Positions 19,433 to 27,665 of a stretch of DNA of 64,000 nucleotides are shown here, piece by piece; the stretch's first letter is position 1; the number at the start of each line of letters is the position of its first letter. Under the pieces are notes generated by a model. The model was not told the origin of the DNA. It ran no database searches and was given only the letters and a program-made list of their open reading frames with translations. The position numbers and the translations under genes are program-made. Origin of the DNA: Myxococcales bacterium (GTDB taxonomy: Bacteria; Myxococcota_A; Bradymonadia; UBA7976; UBA1532); assembly GCA_020633465.1 (NCBI GenBank), contig JACKDN010000022.1, positions 89,306 through 153,305 on the forward strand, given 5' to 3'.

Positions 19433-19547
19433 ACCTGGCCTCCTCGCGGCGTGCCCACCCCGGGCTGCGCACGCAGCACCCCGCCGCCACGCACGGCGAG
19501 CGGATCACGGCCGCGGCAGGTGAACGATCGCATCACGCGCTCCGAGC

Positions 19548-20336
19548 TCAATTGGTCGTGATCTCCACCCGCAGCAGCTGCTTGCCGAGGAACAGGTAGT
19601 CGCCGTGGCTCAGCTCGCGCTGGCCCTGGATGCGCACGTACGTGCCGTTGCGGGACTGCAGATCGGTGATCGTCGCGCCCTGCGGGGTGAAGTCGATGCG
19701 GCAGTGGCGCCCGCTGATGAAGCGGTCGTCGCCGAAGTTCACGTCGCAGCCCTCGCGCCCCACGGTGACGGTGTCGCCGCGCACGAAGTAGCACAGGCCC
19801 GAGCGCCCGCCTTCGAACAGCTGGGTCAGCCGGAAGGTGCGGGCCGGGCGCGGGCTGGCGAAGAAGTGCGTGTGATCGGGCGCGACGGTCTGCCCGCCCA
19901 GATCGCCCATCTCGACCCGCAAGAGCTCCTCGCCGGCGAGGAAGACGTCGCCGTCGGTCAACGCCGCGGGCTCGCGGATGCGGGTGAAGATGCCGTTGAG
20001 GCTGCCCTCGTCCCGCACGAACAGGCGGCCCCCGTCGTAGAAGAAGTTGGCGTGGCGGGGCGACAGGTAGTTGTCCTCGGGGAACAGGATGGCCCCGGCC
20101 TTGCGGCCGGCGATGTGCTCGGCGGCGTTGAGGTGATAGCTGACGCCGTCCATCCCCTCGCCGCGGATGAGGATCAGCTTGGCCTTGCCCAGGGTCTGCA
20201 TCGCGCCGAAGAAGGCGGTCTGGCCGACGGCGTCCACCTGCGGCGGCGCCCCCTGCATGGGGTGGCCGCATTTGCCGCAGAAGCGGTGCGCGACGGGGAC
20301 GTCGGCGCCGCAGTTGCTGCATCCCACGGTGGACAT
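19548..20336 (-). CDS. zinc-ribbon, double FHA-domain protein (shorter paralogue)
   Basis: 262 residues from ATG 20336, with GGAG eight bases upstream and a strong promoter just beyond. An N-terminal zinc ribbon (CSNCGADVPVAHRFCGKCG) is followed by FHA 1 (about 50-135: AGRKAG, LSPRHA, DEGSLNG) and FHA 2 (about 170-262: VGREGCD, ISGRHC, LQSRNGTYVR). It is collinear with the neighbouring 479-residue protein but lacks its long disordered linker and second ribbon, so the two probably arose by duplication. Likely a cytosolic phosphopeptide-binding adaptor. The conserved RH/NG residues in both domains suggest two phospho-sites can be bound at once. It is the first gene of the FHA pair. Confidence 0.88.
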   Translation of the reverse strand: MSTVGCSNCGADVPVAHRFCGKCGHPMQGAPPQVDAVGQTAFFGAMQTLGKAKLILIRGEGMDGVSYHLNAAEHIAGRKAGAILFPEDNYLSPRHANFFYDGGRLFVRDEGSLNGIFTRIREPAALTDGDVFLAGEELLRVEMGDLGGQTVAPDHTHFFASPRPARTFRLTQLFEGGRSGLCYFVRGDTVTVGREGCDVNFGDDRFISGRHCRIDFTPQGATITDLQSRNGTYVRIQGQRELSHGDYLFLGKQLLRVEITTN

Positions 20337-20369
20337 GCGTGTACTCCGCCTCGGTCGGGCCTCCCCCGC

Positions 20370-20398
20370 GTTATAGAGGGGTCCCGGGTCGGTGGCAA
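20370..20398 (-). promoter_or_regulatory. strong sigma-70-type promoter for the FHA gene pair
   Basis: On the minus strand TTGCCA (20393-20398) is followed by exactly 17 bases and TATAAC (20370-20375). The predicted start near 20363 leaves a leader of about 27 bases to ATG 20336, with GGAG inside it. This is one of the best matches to the -35/-10 consensus in the window. Confidence 0.7.
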
Positions 20399-20491
20399 CT
20401 TCCTCCGGGTGCGCCGCGACCCGTGCGCGAGGCGCCCGAACTGTGGTAACGGGGGGCGGCCGCGCACACCCGGCGCGGCGGGAGGTGACGC

Positions 20492-20713
20492 GTGCGCATC
20501 ACAACGACGGGCGTGGTGATCGGGGTCCTCGTGGCCGGCCTCGCCGGGTGCGAGGACACGGTGACCGTGGATCCCGCGGCGCCGCCGACGACGGACGTGC
20601 CGATCTTCACGCCCCCGCCGCGCGACGCCGGCGCGCCGACCGACCTCGGCCCCGACGCCGCGCCCGCCGACGCCGGCGGGGCCGACGCGCGCGTCGACGC
20701 CGCGCCGGCCTGA
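20492..20713 (+). CDS. small Ala/Pro/Asp-rich lipoprotein
   Basis: 73 residues from GTG 20492, with GGAGG upstream. MRITTT, a hydrophobic stretch and AGLAGC (Cys20) make a clear lipoprotein signal; the mature 54 residues are low-complexity (TDLGPDAAPADAGG). There are no catalytic features. It may be a surface stub or spacer protein, or simply a rapidly evolving exported peptide. It lies 55 bases before another exported protein on the same strand. Confidence 0.65.
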   Translation: MRITTTGVVIGVLVAGLAGCEDTVTVDPAAPPTTDVPIFTPPPRDAGAPTDLGPDAAPADAGGADARVDAAPA

Positions 20714-20768
20714 ATACCGGGCGCGCCGCGCCGTCGCGGGCCGCGCCCGCCCCTTCCCGGAGGTCGCC

Positions 20769-21563
20769 GTGAAAGCCCTCGTCGTCTTCACCCTCGCCCT
20801 CACCGCCGCGCCGGCCCTCGCCCAGCAGCCGACGGTGCTCGATCTCACCAGCTTCCAGACCAGCGATCCCGCCGCGTGGGAGCGCCTCCGCCGCACGAGC
20901 GACAGCCGCCCCCTGACGATGGAAGAGCTGGAGAAGCTGGCCGCCGCCGGCGTCGGCGACAGCACCCTGCGCGAGATGATGCGCACCCGCCGCGTGCTGG
21001 CCCTCGCCGACGCCGACGCGCTGCTGAAGATGAAGAAGGCCGGCGCCAGCGACGACGCCCTCGCCGCCTTCTCGGCCTACGCCTACCCGCCCAACGACGC
21101 CTTCCACCTGCGCGTCGACCTCGACGTGACCTCGCCGGCGGGCGTGCGCCAGGCGCCCTTCCTCTACATCGAGGTGTGGCACACCGAGCGCAAGCGCCAG
21201 GAGGCCTTCCTGCACGCCGATCTGCGCGGCCTGCTGCGCCGCGGCGCCCGCGTCGAGGTCAGCCGCGACCGCCACGATCCGCTGCTGCCCGAGACCATCC
21301 GCTCGGTGCACATCGACGGCGAGGTGCCCACCCGAACGGCCGGGCGCATCGAGCTGCGGGTGCTGGTCTCGAAGCGCGCCGGCCTGCGCGACCTGCAGAG
21401 CCTGCCCCCCGACGAGGCCAAGCGCGTCCGCACCTTCGCCTTCGACTACCCCGCCGTGTCGCTCGACGACCGCTGCCAACTTCAGCTCGAACTCCAGCGG
21501 GACAGGGTGCTGCGAGATACCTATACTCTCGGCGACGGTCGCCTGCAGTGCTGGTGGGATTGA
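20769..21563 (+). CDS. exported protein of unknown function
   Basis: 264 residues. MKALVVFTLALTAAPALAQ is a Sec signal peptide with cleavage after ALA. The mature protein begins with an extended segment, then a helical region (about 50-100: LEKLAAAGVGDSTLREMMRTRR, read here in parts) in which short helices repeat a 'leucine-alanine-aspartate' theme, and a predicted beta-rich half (about 115-260). Two Cys near the C-terminus (DRCQ and QCWWD) could form a disulfide. The helical part resembles the small helical modules (residue pattern like SHOCT or UBA-type) found in envelope proteins, but I do not recognise the family. It sits after the small lipoprotein and before an orphan histidine kinase. 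Confidence 0.6.
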   Translation: MKALVVFTLALTAAPALAQQPTVLDLTSFQTSDPAAWERLRRTSDSRPLTMEELEKLAAAGVGDSTLREMMRTRRVLALADADALLKMKKAGASDDALAAFSAYAYPPNDAFHLRVDLDVTSPAGVRQAPFLYIEVWHTERKRQEAFLHADLRGLLRRGARVEVSRDRHDPLLPETIRSVHIDGEVPTRTAGRIELRVLVSKRAGLRDLQSLPPDEAKRVRTFAFDYPAVSLDDRCQLQLELQRDRVLRDTYTLGDGRLQCWWD

Positions 21564-21658
21564 CGGTCGCGATCGCTCCGCCGCGCAGGCGGCGGGCGCG
21601 CGCGGCCGTCTGGCGGCGCTGAGGGCGGGGCGGGCAGAGCAGCCGGACGAGGAGGTCC

Positions 21659-23614
21659 ATGTCAGCCGACGCGCAGGCGGTCTCGACCCTGCTGGGCCAC
21701 GTCTCGCCCGACAACGACGAGCTGATCACGCTGTGGACCGCGGCGCTGCGGCGCGCGGGCGGGCTGTACGTCACCCTGGACGACGAGGCGCTGCGGGTGA
21801 CCGCGCGCGGCACGGTGCGCATGCTGCGCGGCCTGCTGGACAGCGGGCGCCTCGGCCCCGAGGACGCCCGGCGCTTCGTCGATCCCCCCCAGTACCGCAA
21901 CCAGCCGCTCGACGAGTTCGTGCTGGCCAGCATGCTGGTCGATCGCACCCTGCGCGACTACCTGCACGCCCACGCGCCCGACGTGGCCACCGCGAACGCC
22001 GCCACCGCCCGCATCGATCCGCTCATGGCCGCCGGCATGATGCAGGTGGTGCGGCTGCGGCAGCGGCGGATGAACGCCGGGCAGCTGTTGGCCGACCTCG
22101 GCCGCCTCTTCGCCGACGTCCGGCGCACCCGCGCCCTCTTCAACGCGGTCGCCGACCGCCTCGCCCGGGACACGGGCGCCGACCTCTGCATCATCTGCGG
22201 CGTCGACTCGGCCCAGGTCGAGGTGCTGGGCACCAGCCTGCCCCCCAACACCGTGGGCCTGCCCGCCGATCTGGGCATGCCGCGCGACCGGGCCAGCTGG
22301 CTCGACACGCTGACCGACGCGCCGCAGTACGAGCTGGTGCTGCAGCCCAGCGGCGAGGGGCTGGTGGCTCGCCTGCACCGCGCGGGCTGGCGCCGCGCCC
22401 AGGTGCGCCCCCTGGCGACGCACGGGCGCCTCGTGGGCGCCGTGCTGCTGGTGCAGCGGGCCGCCGAGCCCATGGGGGACGGCTTCGGTGAGGTGCTGCA
22501 GACGGTGCACCCGCTGCTGGCCGCTCAGCTCAGCCTGACCCGCCAGCGGGCCGACCTGAACCAGGCGGCGGCGGCCATCGACGAGCTGTTCGACGCCTCG
22601 CCCAACATGATGTGCGTGCTCGATCGCCTGGGCCGCATCCAGCGCACCAACCAGCGCTTCCGCGAAGAGATCGGCGTGCCCGGCGATCTGGTCGGCATGC
22701 CCCTGTCGTGGCTGGTGCACCCGGCGTGGGTCGAGCGCTTCGAGGTGCTGTGGAACCGCATCGTGCGCGAGGGCCAGGTCGACCAGGAGCGCGTCGATCT
22801 CATCACCGCCTCGTCCGCGCGCCTGCCGCTGGCCCTCGAGGCGCACTGGCTGGAGGACGACAGCATCGTCCACCGGCAGTGCATGGTGGCGCTGTGGAAC
22901 GTCTCGGCGCACGTCGAGCGCGAGGCGCGCAGCCGGCAGCGCATCGACGATCTCAGCCAGTTCGCCCACAGCGTCGCGCACGACCTGAAGGCGCCCCTGC
23001 GCACCATCGCCGGGTTCACCGCGCTGCTGCTCGAGGAGCTGCCCGAGGACACCAGCGACGAGCTGCGCGCCTACGCCGCCCGCATCGAAGGCGCCGCCGA
23101 GCGGGCCGGCGATCTGGTGTCCGGCCTGCTGCACTTCGCGCACAGCGCCGACATGGGCGCGGGCGCCAGCGAGGTCGTGGCGCTGGCGGATCTGGTCGAG
23201 GACGTCCGGGTGAAGCTGGCGGCCGATCTGGGCGCGGCCGGCGGGCGCGTCGAGGTGGTCGAGGACGCCACCGCCCTGCTCGGGCGGCCGGTGCCCCTGG
23301 CGACGATGCTGGGCAACCTGGTGGCCAACGCGCTGCGCTACAGCGACGGCGACGCCCCGCGCATCGAGATCGGCGTGCGCTCCGACGGCGTCGGCTGGGC
23401 CGATCTGTACGTGCGCGACTTCGGCGTCGGCATCGACGCCGCGCTGCACGAGGAGATCTTCGAGCTTTTCCGCCGGGGCCCCACCGACCGCCCGGGCTCG
23501 GGCATCGGCCTCGCCGTGGTGCGCCGCATCGCGCGGGCCCACGGCGGCGACGTCTCGGTCGAGAGCGCCGTCGGCCGCGGCAGCACCTTCTTCGTCCGCC
23601 TGCCCACCCCCTGA
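21659..23614 (+). CDS. soluble GAF-PAS sensor histidine kinase
   Basis: 651 residues from ATG 21659 (GGAGG just upstream). An N-terminal all-helical sensor region (about 1-140, with DELITLWTAALRRAGG) resembles RsbR-type input modules. A GAF-like domain follows (about 145-300), then a PAS domain (about 305-420: DASPNMMCVLDRLGRIQRTN). HisKA has His441 in VAHDLKAPLRTIAGF, and HATPase has NLVANALRYS, RDFGVGID and GSGIGLAVV. There are no membrane helices and no receiver domain; no response regulator lies next to it, so the partner is unknown. Such PAS-linked kinases of the phytochrome/bacteriophytochrome type often feed phosphorelays. A perfect stem-loop follows the stop. Confidence 0.88.
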   Translation: MSADAQAVSTLLGHVSPDNDELITLWTAALRRAGGLYVTLDDEALRVTARGTVRMLRGLLDSGRLGPEDARRFVDPPQYRNQPLDEFVLASMLVDRTLRDYLHAHAPDVATANAATARIDPLMAAGMMQVVRLRQRRMNAGQLLADLGRLFADVRRTRALFNAVADRLARDTGADLCIICGVDSAQVEVLGTSLPPNTVGLPADLGMPRDRASWLDTLTDAPQYELVLQPSGEGLVARLHRAGWRRAQVRPLATHGRLVGAVLLVQRAAEPMGDGFGEVLQTVHPLLAAQLSLTRQRADLNQAAAAIDELFDASPNMMCVLDRLGRIQRTNQRFREEIGVPGDLVGMPLSWLVHPAWVERFEVLWNRIVREGQVDQERVDLITASSARLPLALEAHWLEDDSIVHRQCMVALWNVSAHVEREARSRQRIDDLSQFAHSVAHDLKAPLRTIAGFTALLLEELPEDTSDELRAYAARIEGAAERAGDLVSGLLHFAHSADMGAGASEVVALADLVEDVRVKLAADLGAAGGRVEVVEDATALLGRPVPLATMLGNLVANALRYSDGDAPRIEIGVRSDGVGWADLYVRDFGVGIDAALHEEIFELFRRGPTDRPGSGIGLAVVRRIARAHGGDVSVESAVGRGSTFFVRLPTP

Positions 23615-23626
23615 CCCGGTCGGCCT

Positions 23627-23651
23627 TGCAACGGCGGTCGGGGCCGTTGCA
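23627..23651 (+). terminator. perfect 9-bp stem-loop after the kinase gene
   Basis: TGCAACGGC (23627-23635), seven-base loop, GCCGTTGCA (23643-23651), beginning 12 bases after the kinase stop. No T-run follows, so this is either a non-canonical terminator or an mRNA 3'-end stabiliser. It separates the kinase from the envelope gene block. Confidence 0.45.
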
Positions 23652-23690
23652 CCCTCGGGCGGCCCGTCCCCGGCCGGAGTCCCCGTCCCC

Positions 23691-24236
23691 ATGCGCAACG
23701 CCCTGATCGCCGGCTTCGTCGCCTTGCAGATCGCGCTGCCGCTGTCCTACTACCTGGGCGACGATCCCTACGACGAGCGCTTCGCCTGGCGCATGTTCTC
23801 GCCGGTGCGCCTCGCCCGCTGCACGCTGCAGGCCTTCGACGAGACCGACGGCGTCCGCCGGCCGATGCGGCTGGGTGAGGATCTGCACGTCGTCTGGATC
23901 AACCTCATGAAGCGCGCGCGGCGCCAGGTGATCGACCACTGGGCCTTCGACTGGTGCGCCGAGCAGCGCGCCGCCGGGCGCGAGCCGGTGCTGCGCGTCC
24001 AGCTCACCTGCGCGTCGCCCGAGGCCGCGGGGCTGGGCGTCTGCCGCGATCCGGGGGATCGCAACGGCGACGGCGTGCCCGACGGTTACGTCGGCCACCC
24101 CGCCTGCGCGGGCGACCGCGCCGACTGCTTCGCCCGCGACTGCGGCGACATGGACGCCGCCGCCTGCCACGAAGCCCGCTGCCTGCGCCGGCCCATCGCG
24201 CCGGACGCCGATCTGTGCGCGGGGGGGGCCCGATGA
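23691..24236 (+). CDS. membrane-anchored partner of the downstream HTTM protein
   Basis: 181 residues. One N-terminal hydrophobic helix (about 3-22, ALIAGFVALQIALPLSYYL) acts as signal anchor. It is followed by DDPYDERFAWRMFSPVR, a motif I associate with proteins encoded beside HTTM (vitamin-K-carboxylase-like) membrane proteins. The rest is periplasmic, with many Cys and a short Asp-rich stretch (DPGDRNGDGVPDGY) similar to calcium-binding loops; eleven or so Cys suggest disulfides. The stop overlaps the ATG of the HTTM gene (ATGA), so the two proteins are made together. A complex is likely; the substrate is unknown. Confidence 0.7.
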   Translation: MRNALIAGFVALQIALPLSYYLGDDPYDERFAWRMFSPVRLARCTLQAFDETDGVRRPMRLGEDLHVVWINLMKRARRQVIDHWAFDWCAEQRAAGREPVLRVQLTCASPEAAGLGVCRDPGDRNGDGVPDGYVGHPACAGDRADCFARDCGDMDAAACHEARCLRRPIAPDADLCAGGAR

Positions 24237-25864
24237 ACGCCTGGGATCGCTACTGGCACGGCTTCGCGCTCGAGCGCCCGCGCATCGTGGTGCTGCGCGT
24301 CCTGTTCTTCGCCCTGCTCGGCCTCGACCTGTGGCTGATCAACATCGAGCACGCCCCGCGCTACGGCGCCGGCGACTTCAACGTCACGCAGATCGACTTC
24401 CTCGATCGGCTGGTGCCCACGCCGACCGCCGCGGTCACCGGGGCGCTCTGGCTCATCGGCGGCTTCCTGGCCCTGCGCGCCGCCTTCGGCGTGGCCGTCC
24501 GCCAGTCGGCCATCGGCCTCGTCGTCTGCTACGCGGCCCTGTACTTCTGGAGCCAGGCGGACAGCTACCAGCACCACTACCTGATCAGCCTGCTGCTGAT
24601 CATCATGGCCTTCATCCCCGAGTGGGTGTGGCACGGCGTCGACGCCCCGGCGCCGCCGGCCGACGCCGTCGAGCAGCCCCCCGACCGCCCGCCGGCCTAC
24701 CGCCATTGGGCCCTGCGCCTCATCTACGTGCAGCTCGCGCTCCTGTACTTCTGGACCGCCGTGGCCAAGGTCGACGACGTCTGGCTGGCCGGCATCACGA
24801 TGGACCAGCTGACCACCTCGGCCGAGGTGCGCGCGCTGATGGCCGGCCTGGCCGAGCGCCTGGGCACCGAGCCCGCCGCGATCTACCCGCTGGCCGCCAA
24901 GGCCGTGATGCTGGGCGAGTTCTTCGCCGCGGCCGTCTTCCTCTGGCGGCCGCTGTGGGGCATCGGCCTGCTGATCGTCCCCTTCTTCCACGTGGGCGTG
25001 GAGATCCTCGAGTTCGACATCGAGTGGTTCAGCTACTACATGATCGTCCTCGATCTGGTGCTGCTGGCGCCGCCGCGCCTGGTGGCGCTGCTGCACCGGG
25101 CCGGCACCCGCGCCGCGGCGCCCCTGCGCGGCGCCTGGGCCGCCCTCACCGCCCCCCGCCCCCGCGGCAGCGATCTCACCATGGCCTACGCCGGCGTGGT
25201 CGCGGTGATCACCGCGCTCGTCGCGGCGCAGGTGCCCATCGAGGGCGCCACGCTCACCGCCACCGGCGTCGGCGTCACCGCCCTGCTCGGCGGCTGGCCC
25301 TGGCCGCGGCCCGTCGAGCGCCCCCAGCTGCGCGCGGCGGTCCAGGTGCTGTGCGCGGGCGCGATGATCGTGACGCTGGCCAGCTCGACGGTGCCCTACG
25401 ACTACTACCGCCTCTGGGGCGGCGATCTCACCCGCCGCGGCCACCACGAGGCGTCGGTCGAGATGTACGAGAAGGCCAACGCCGTGGCGCCGCCCGGCCC
25501 GGCGCGCGAGCTGAAGCTGGGGCAGGTGCTGCAGCGGCTGGGCCGGCGGGACGAGGCGGTCCTCGCGTACCGCCGCGCGGTGGCCCGGGTCGAGGCCGTC
25601 ATCCCCGCGGCGCAGCGGGCGGTGCACCGGAACGCGGGCGACGCGAAGGCGCGCTTCGCCCTGGCCGACCTGCAGTTCGAGCTGCTGCGCCGCTGCCAGA
25701 CGCTGGCGCGCGTCACCACGGGCGACGAGCGCGCGCAGGCCGAGGACTGCGCGCGCGCGGCGCGCCTGGCCTCCGAAGAGAACTGGACCCGGGGGCTCGA
25801 GCTGGCCCCGCGCGACCGCGAGGGCCTGCGCGGCCTGAACAGCCTGCGCCGCCTGAAGCCGTGA
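24233..25864 (+). CDS. HTTM (vitamin K-dependent carboxylase-like) membrane protein with C-terminal TPR region
   Basis: 543 residues from ATG 24233. About ten membrane helices cover residues 20-400. Features of the HTTM family include RPRIVVLRVLFFALLGLDLW at the start, LQLALLYFWTAVAKVDDVWL-like sequence near 165-180 (two or more conserved Lys/Trp positions), and VPFFHVGVEILEFDIEWFS near 245-265 with the conserved histidine. Eukaryotic homologues gamma-carboxylate Glu; the bacterial activity is largely unknown. After the last helix (about 365-385) a soluble tail of 140 residues has TPR-like repeats (HEASVEMYEKANAVAP; RDEAVLAYRRAVARVE). The tail is not usual for HTTM proteins. It is coupled to the small partner upstream and, by GTGA overlap, to the LpxH-like gene downstream. 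Confidence 0.78.
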   Translation: MNAWDRYWHGFALERPRIVVLRVLFFALLGLDLWLINIEHAPRYGAGDFNVTQIDFLDRLVPTPTAAVTGALWLIGGFLALRAAFGVAVRQSAIGLVVCYAALYFWSQADSYQHHYLISLLLIIMAFIPEWVWHGVDAPAPPADAVEQPPDRPPAYRHWALRLIYVQLALLYFWTAVAKVDDVWLAGITMDQLTTSAEVRALMAGLAERLGTEPAAIYPLAAKAVMLGEFFAAAVFLWRPLWGIGLLIVPFFHVGVEILEFDIEWFSYYMIVLDLVLLAPPRLVALLHRAGTRAAAPLRGAWAALTAPRPRGSDLTMAYAGVVAVITALVAAQVPIEGATLTATGVGVTALLGGWPWPRPVERPQLRAAVQVLCAGAMIVTLASSTVPYDYYRLWGGDLTRRGHHEASVEMYEKANAVAPPGPARELKLGQVLQRLGRRDEAVLAYRRAVARVEAVIPAAQRAVHRNAGDAKARFALADLQFELLRRCQTLARVTTGDERAQAEDCARAARLASEENWTRGLELAPRDREGLRGLNSLRRLKP

Positions 25865-26640
25865 GCCGGCCGACCTACTTCCTCAGCGATCTGCACGTGC
25901 GGGCGCCCGACGACGCGCGCACGGCGCACGTGCTGCGCTTCCTGGCCGCCCGCCGCGGCGAGGCCGAGGCCGTCTTCCTGGTGGGCGACCTGTTCGACTT
26001 CTGGCTGGGCTACCGCTCGGTGCTCTTCGCGGCCTACTTCCCGCTGCTGCGCGCGCTGGCCGAGCTGGTCGAGAGCGGCACGCGCGTCGTCGTCTTCTCG
26101 GGCAACCACGATCCCGATCCGGGCGGCTTCCTGCCGACGCTGGGCGTCGAGGTCGCGACCGGGCCCCGCGCCGTCGAGGTGCAGGGCCGCACCGTGTGGA
26201 TCGAGCACGGCGACGTGCTCGACCCCCGCGGCGCCCTGCGCCGCGCCATCTGCCGCGCGGCCCGGCACCCCCTCGCCCATCGGGTGGCGCGGGCCGTCCA
26301 CCCGGACCTCGCCTGGGGCCTGTCGCGCCTCTACGCCCGCGCCCACGTCGAGGACTACGCCGAGACGCTGCACCCCGCGCTGACCGGCGACTACTTCGCC
26401 GCGCGCGTCGCCGCCGGCGCCGACGTCGTCGTGCTGGGCCACTACCACCGCGCGGTGGTGCACCGCGTCGACAGCCCCGCGGGCGAGCGCGCCCTCTTCT
26501 GCCTGGGCGACTGGGTGGCGCAGCGCACCTTCCTGCGCGCCGCCGACGGCCGCTTCGAGCTGCTGCGCGACCGCGGCCCCGACCGCGCGCCGGTGGCCCT
26601 GCCCCAAGGCGACCACGGGCCGCCCCCAACCGACGATTGA
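25861..26640 (+). CDS. lpxH: LpxH-like metallophosphoesterase (UDP-2,3-diacylglucosamine hydrolase family)
   Basis: GTG 25861 overlaps the preceding stop (GTGA); 259 residues, normal for LpxH. Metal-binding motifs of the calcineurin-like family appear in order: SDLHV near 9, GDLFDFWLGY near 42, GNHDPDP near 81, HGD near 117, and GHYHRAV near 193. GDLFDFWxG is characteristic of the LpxH branch, which hydrolyses UDP-2,3-diacylglucosamine in lipid A synthesis at the inner membrane face. The Asp/His set appears complete. No other lpx genes are here, and LpxH-like proteins of other function exist (for example LpxG-type), so the exact substrate is inferred. Upstream and downstream genes are envelope-related. 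Confidence 0.75.
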   Translation: MSRPTYFLSDLHVRAPDDARTAHVLRFLAARRGEAEAVFLVGDLFDFWLGYRSVLFAAYFPLLRALAELVESGTRVVVFSGNHDPDPGGFLPTLGVEVATGPRAVEVQGRTVWIEHGDVLDPRGALRRAICRAARHPLAHRVARAVHPDLAWGLSRLYARAHVEDYAETLHPALTGDYFAARVAAGADVVVLGHYHRAVVHRVDSPAGERALFCLGDWVAQRTFLRAADGRFELLRDRGPDRAPVALPQGDHGPPPTDD

Positions 26641-26660
26641 ACCCACCGCGGCGCTGCGGT

Positions 26661-27662
26661 ATGCACGCCGACGCCCTGACCGAACCCCGGAGGCCCTCGC
26701 TGCGCCGCCTGCTGTCCTGCCTGCCCGTGCTCGTCGCCCTGTGGATGGTCGACGGCTGGCTCAGCCGCGACGGCTACGCCGGCTGGGAGCGCAACTCGGT
26801 GCGCAACAGCGAGCGCCGCTGGGATCCGCGCAAGTCGGCCAAGGTGGCCATCCTCGGCTCGAGCACCTCGAAGGACTGGCTGCCCGGCCAGCTGATCGAG
26901 AAGGTGCTGAAGCTGCCGCGGCGCAGCGTCGTGGACGCCCACATCAACGGCTGCCACCAGGGCTGCACCTACGCCGAGGTGCGCCGCATGATCCAGCGCG
27001 GCCACCGCTACGACACGGTCTTCTTCGGCACCAACCTGTTCCAGCTCTGCGAGTTCGCGCACAGCAAGCGCGTGCTGCAGCAGCAGATGATGACGCCCAC
27101 GACCGACGTGGCGCGCCTGTTCGGGCTGTACCTGAGCGCCGAGCAGCCGCTGCAGTACATCGGGCGCTTCCTGGGCATGCGCGTGTCGGGCGCCTACGGC
27201 GACACCGCCGCCGTGCGGGCCGACCTGGGGCGGCGCGTGCTGGGCGAGGGCAAGCGCGGGCAGGCCCACCGCTGGCACCGGCCGCGCGTCGAGCGGAGCG
27301 ACGAGCCGCTCACCTGCGCCTACGACGACGACAGCGTGGCGCTGAAGCGCGCCTTCACCGAGGCCCTGCTCGACGACCTCGGCGGCATGGCCGACCACGT
27401 CTACCTGATGGTGCTGCCCGACCGGACCCTGGCCCTCGACGATCCGGCCATCCGCGCGAGCTGGGCGAAGCACCTGGCGATGCACCGCGCCATCGCCGAC
27501 GCGCGGCCCCACGTGACGCTCGTCGACCTGGTCACCGACGGCGTCGACGATCCGCGCAAGTACCGCGACGGCTTCCACCTGAACGCGCGCGGCATCCGCG
27601 ACCAGCAGGCCCTGTTCGAGAAGCGCATGAAGGCGATCCTCGCCGCCGGCGGGGAGCCCTGA
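26661..27662 (+). CDS. SGNH-like membrane-anchored protein, partner of the MBOAT acyltransferase
   Basis: 333 residues from ATG 26661. A single N-terminal helix (about 16-34, LLSCLPVLVALWMVDGWL) anchors it, and the rest is periplasmic. VAILGSSTSKDW at about 62-73 fits SGNH block I (GxS, Ser67 or Ser68). YDTVFFGTNLFQ fits block III, and DGFHLNARG near 302-310 supplies the C-terminal Asp-x-x-His. This is the arrangement of DltD and AlgJ/AlgX-type proteins that accept or transfer acyl groups together with an MBOAT protein, which is the next gene, three bases away. Probably O-acetylates or otherwise esterifies an envelope polymer; the polymer is not indicated. Confidence 0.7.
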   Translation: MHADALTEPRRPSLRRLLSCLPVLVALWMVDGWLSRDGYAGWERNSVRNSERRWDPRKSAKVAILGSSTSKDWLPGQLIEKVLKLPRRSVVDAHINGCHQGCTYAEVRRMIQRGHRYDTVFFGTNLFQLCEFAHSKRVLQQQMMTPTTDVARLFGLYLSAEQPLQYIGRFLGMRVSGAYGDTAAVRADLGRRVLGEGKRGQAHRWHRPRVERSDEPLTCAYDDDSVALKRAFTEALLDDLGGMADHVYLMVLPDRTLALDDPAIRASWAKHLAMHRAIADARPHVTLVDLVTDGVDDPRKYRDGFHLNARGIRDQQALFEKRMKAILAAGGEP

Positions 27663-27665
27663 GCC

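Noticed and set aside
26641..26666. TTGAAC-17-TATGCA promoter-like pair before the SGNH gene
   Set aside because: The -10 would include the ATG start itself, and its last base is poor. The gene is more simply cotranscribed from upstream.
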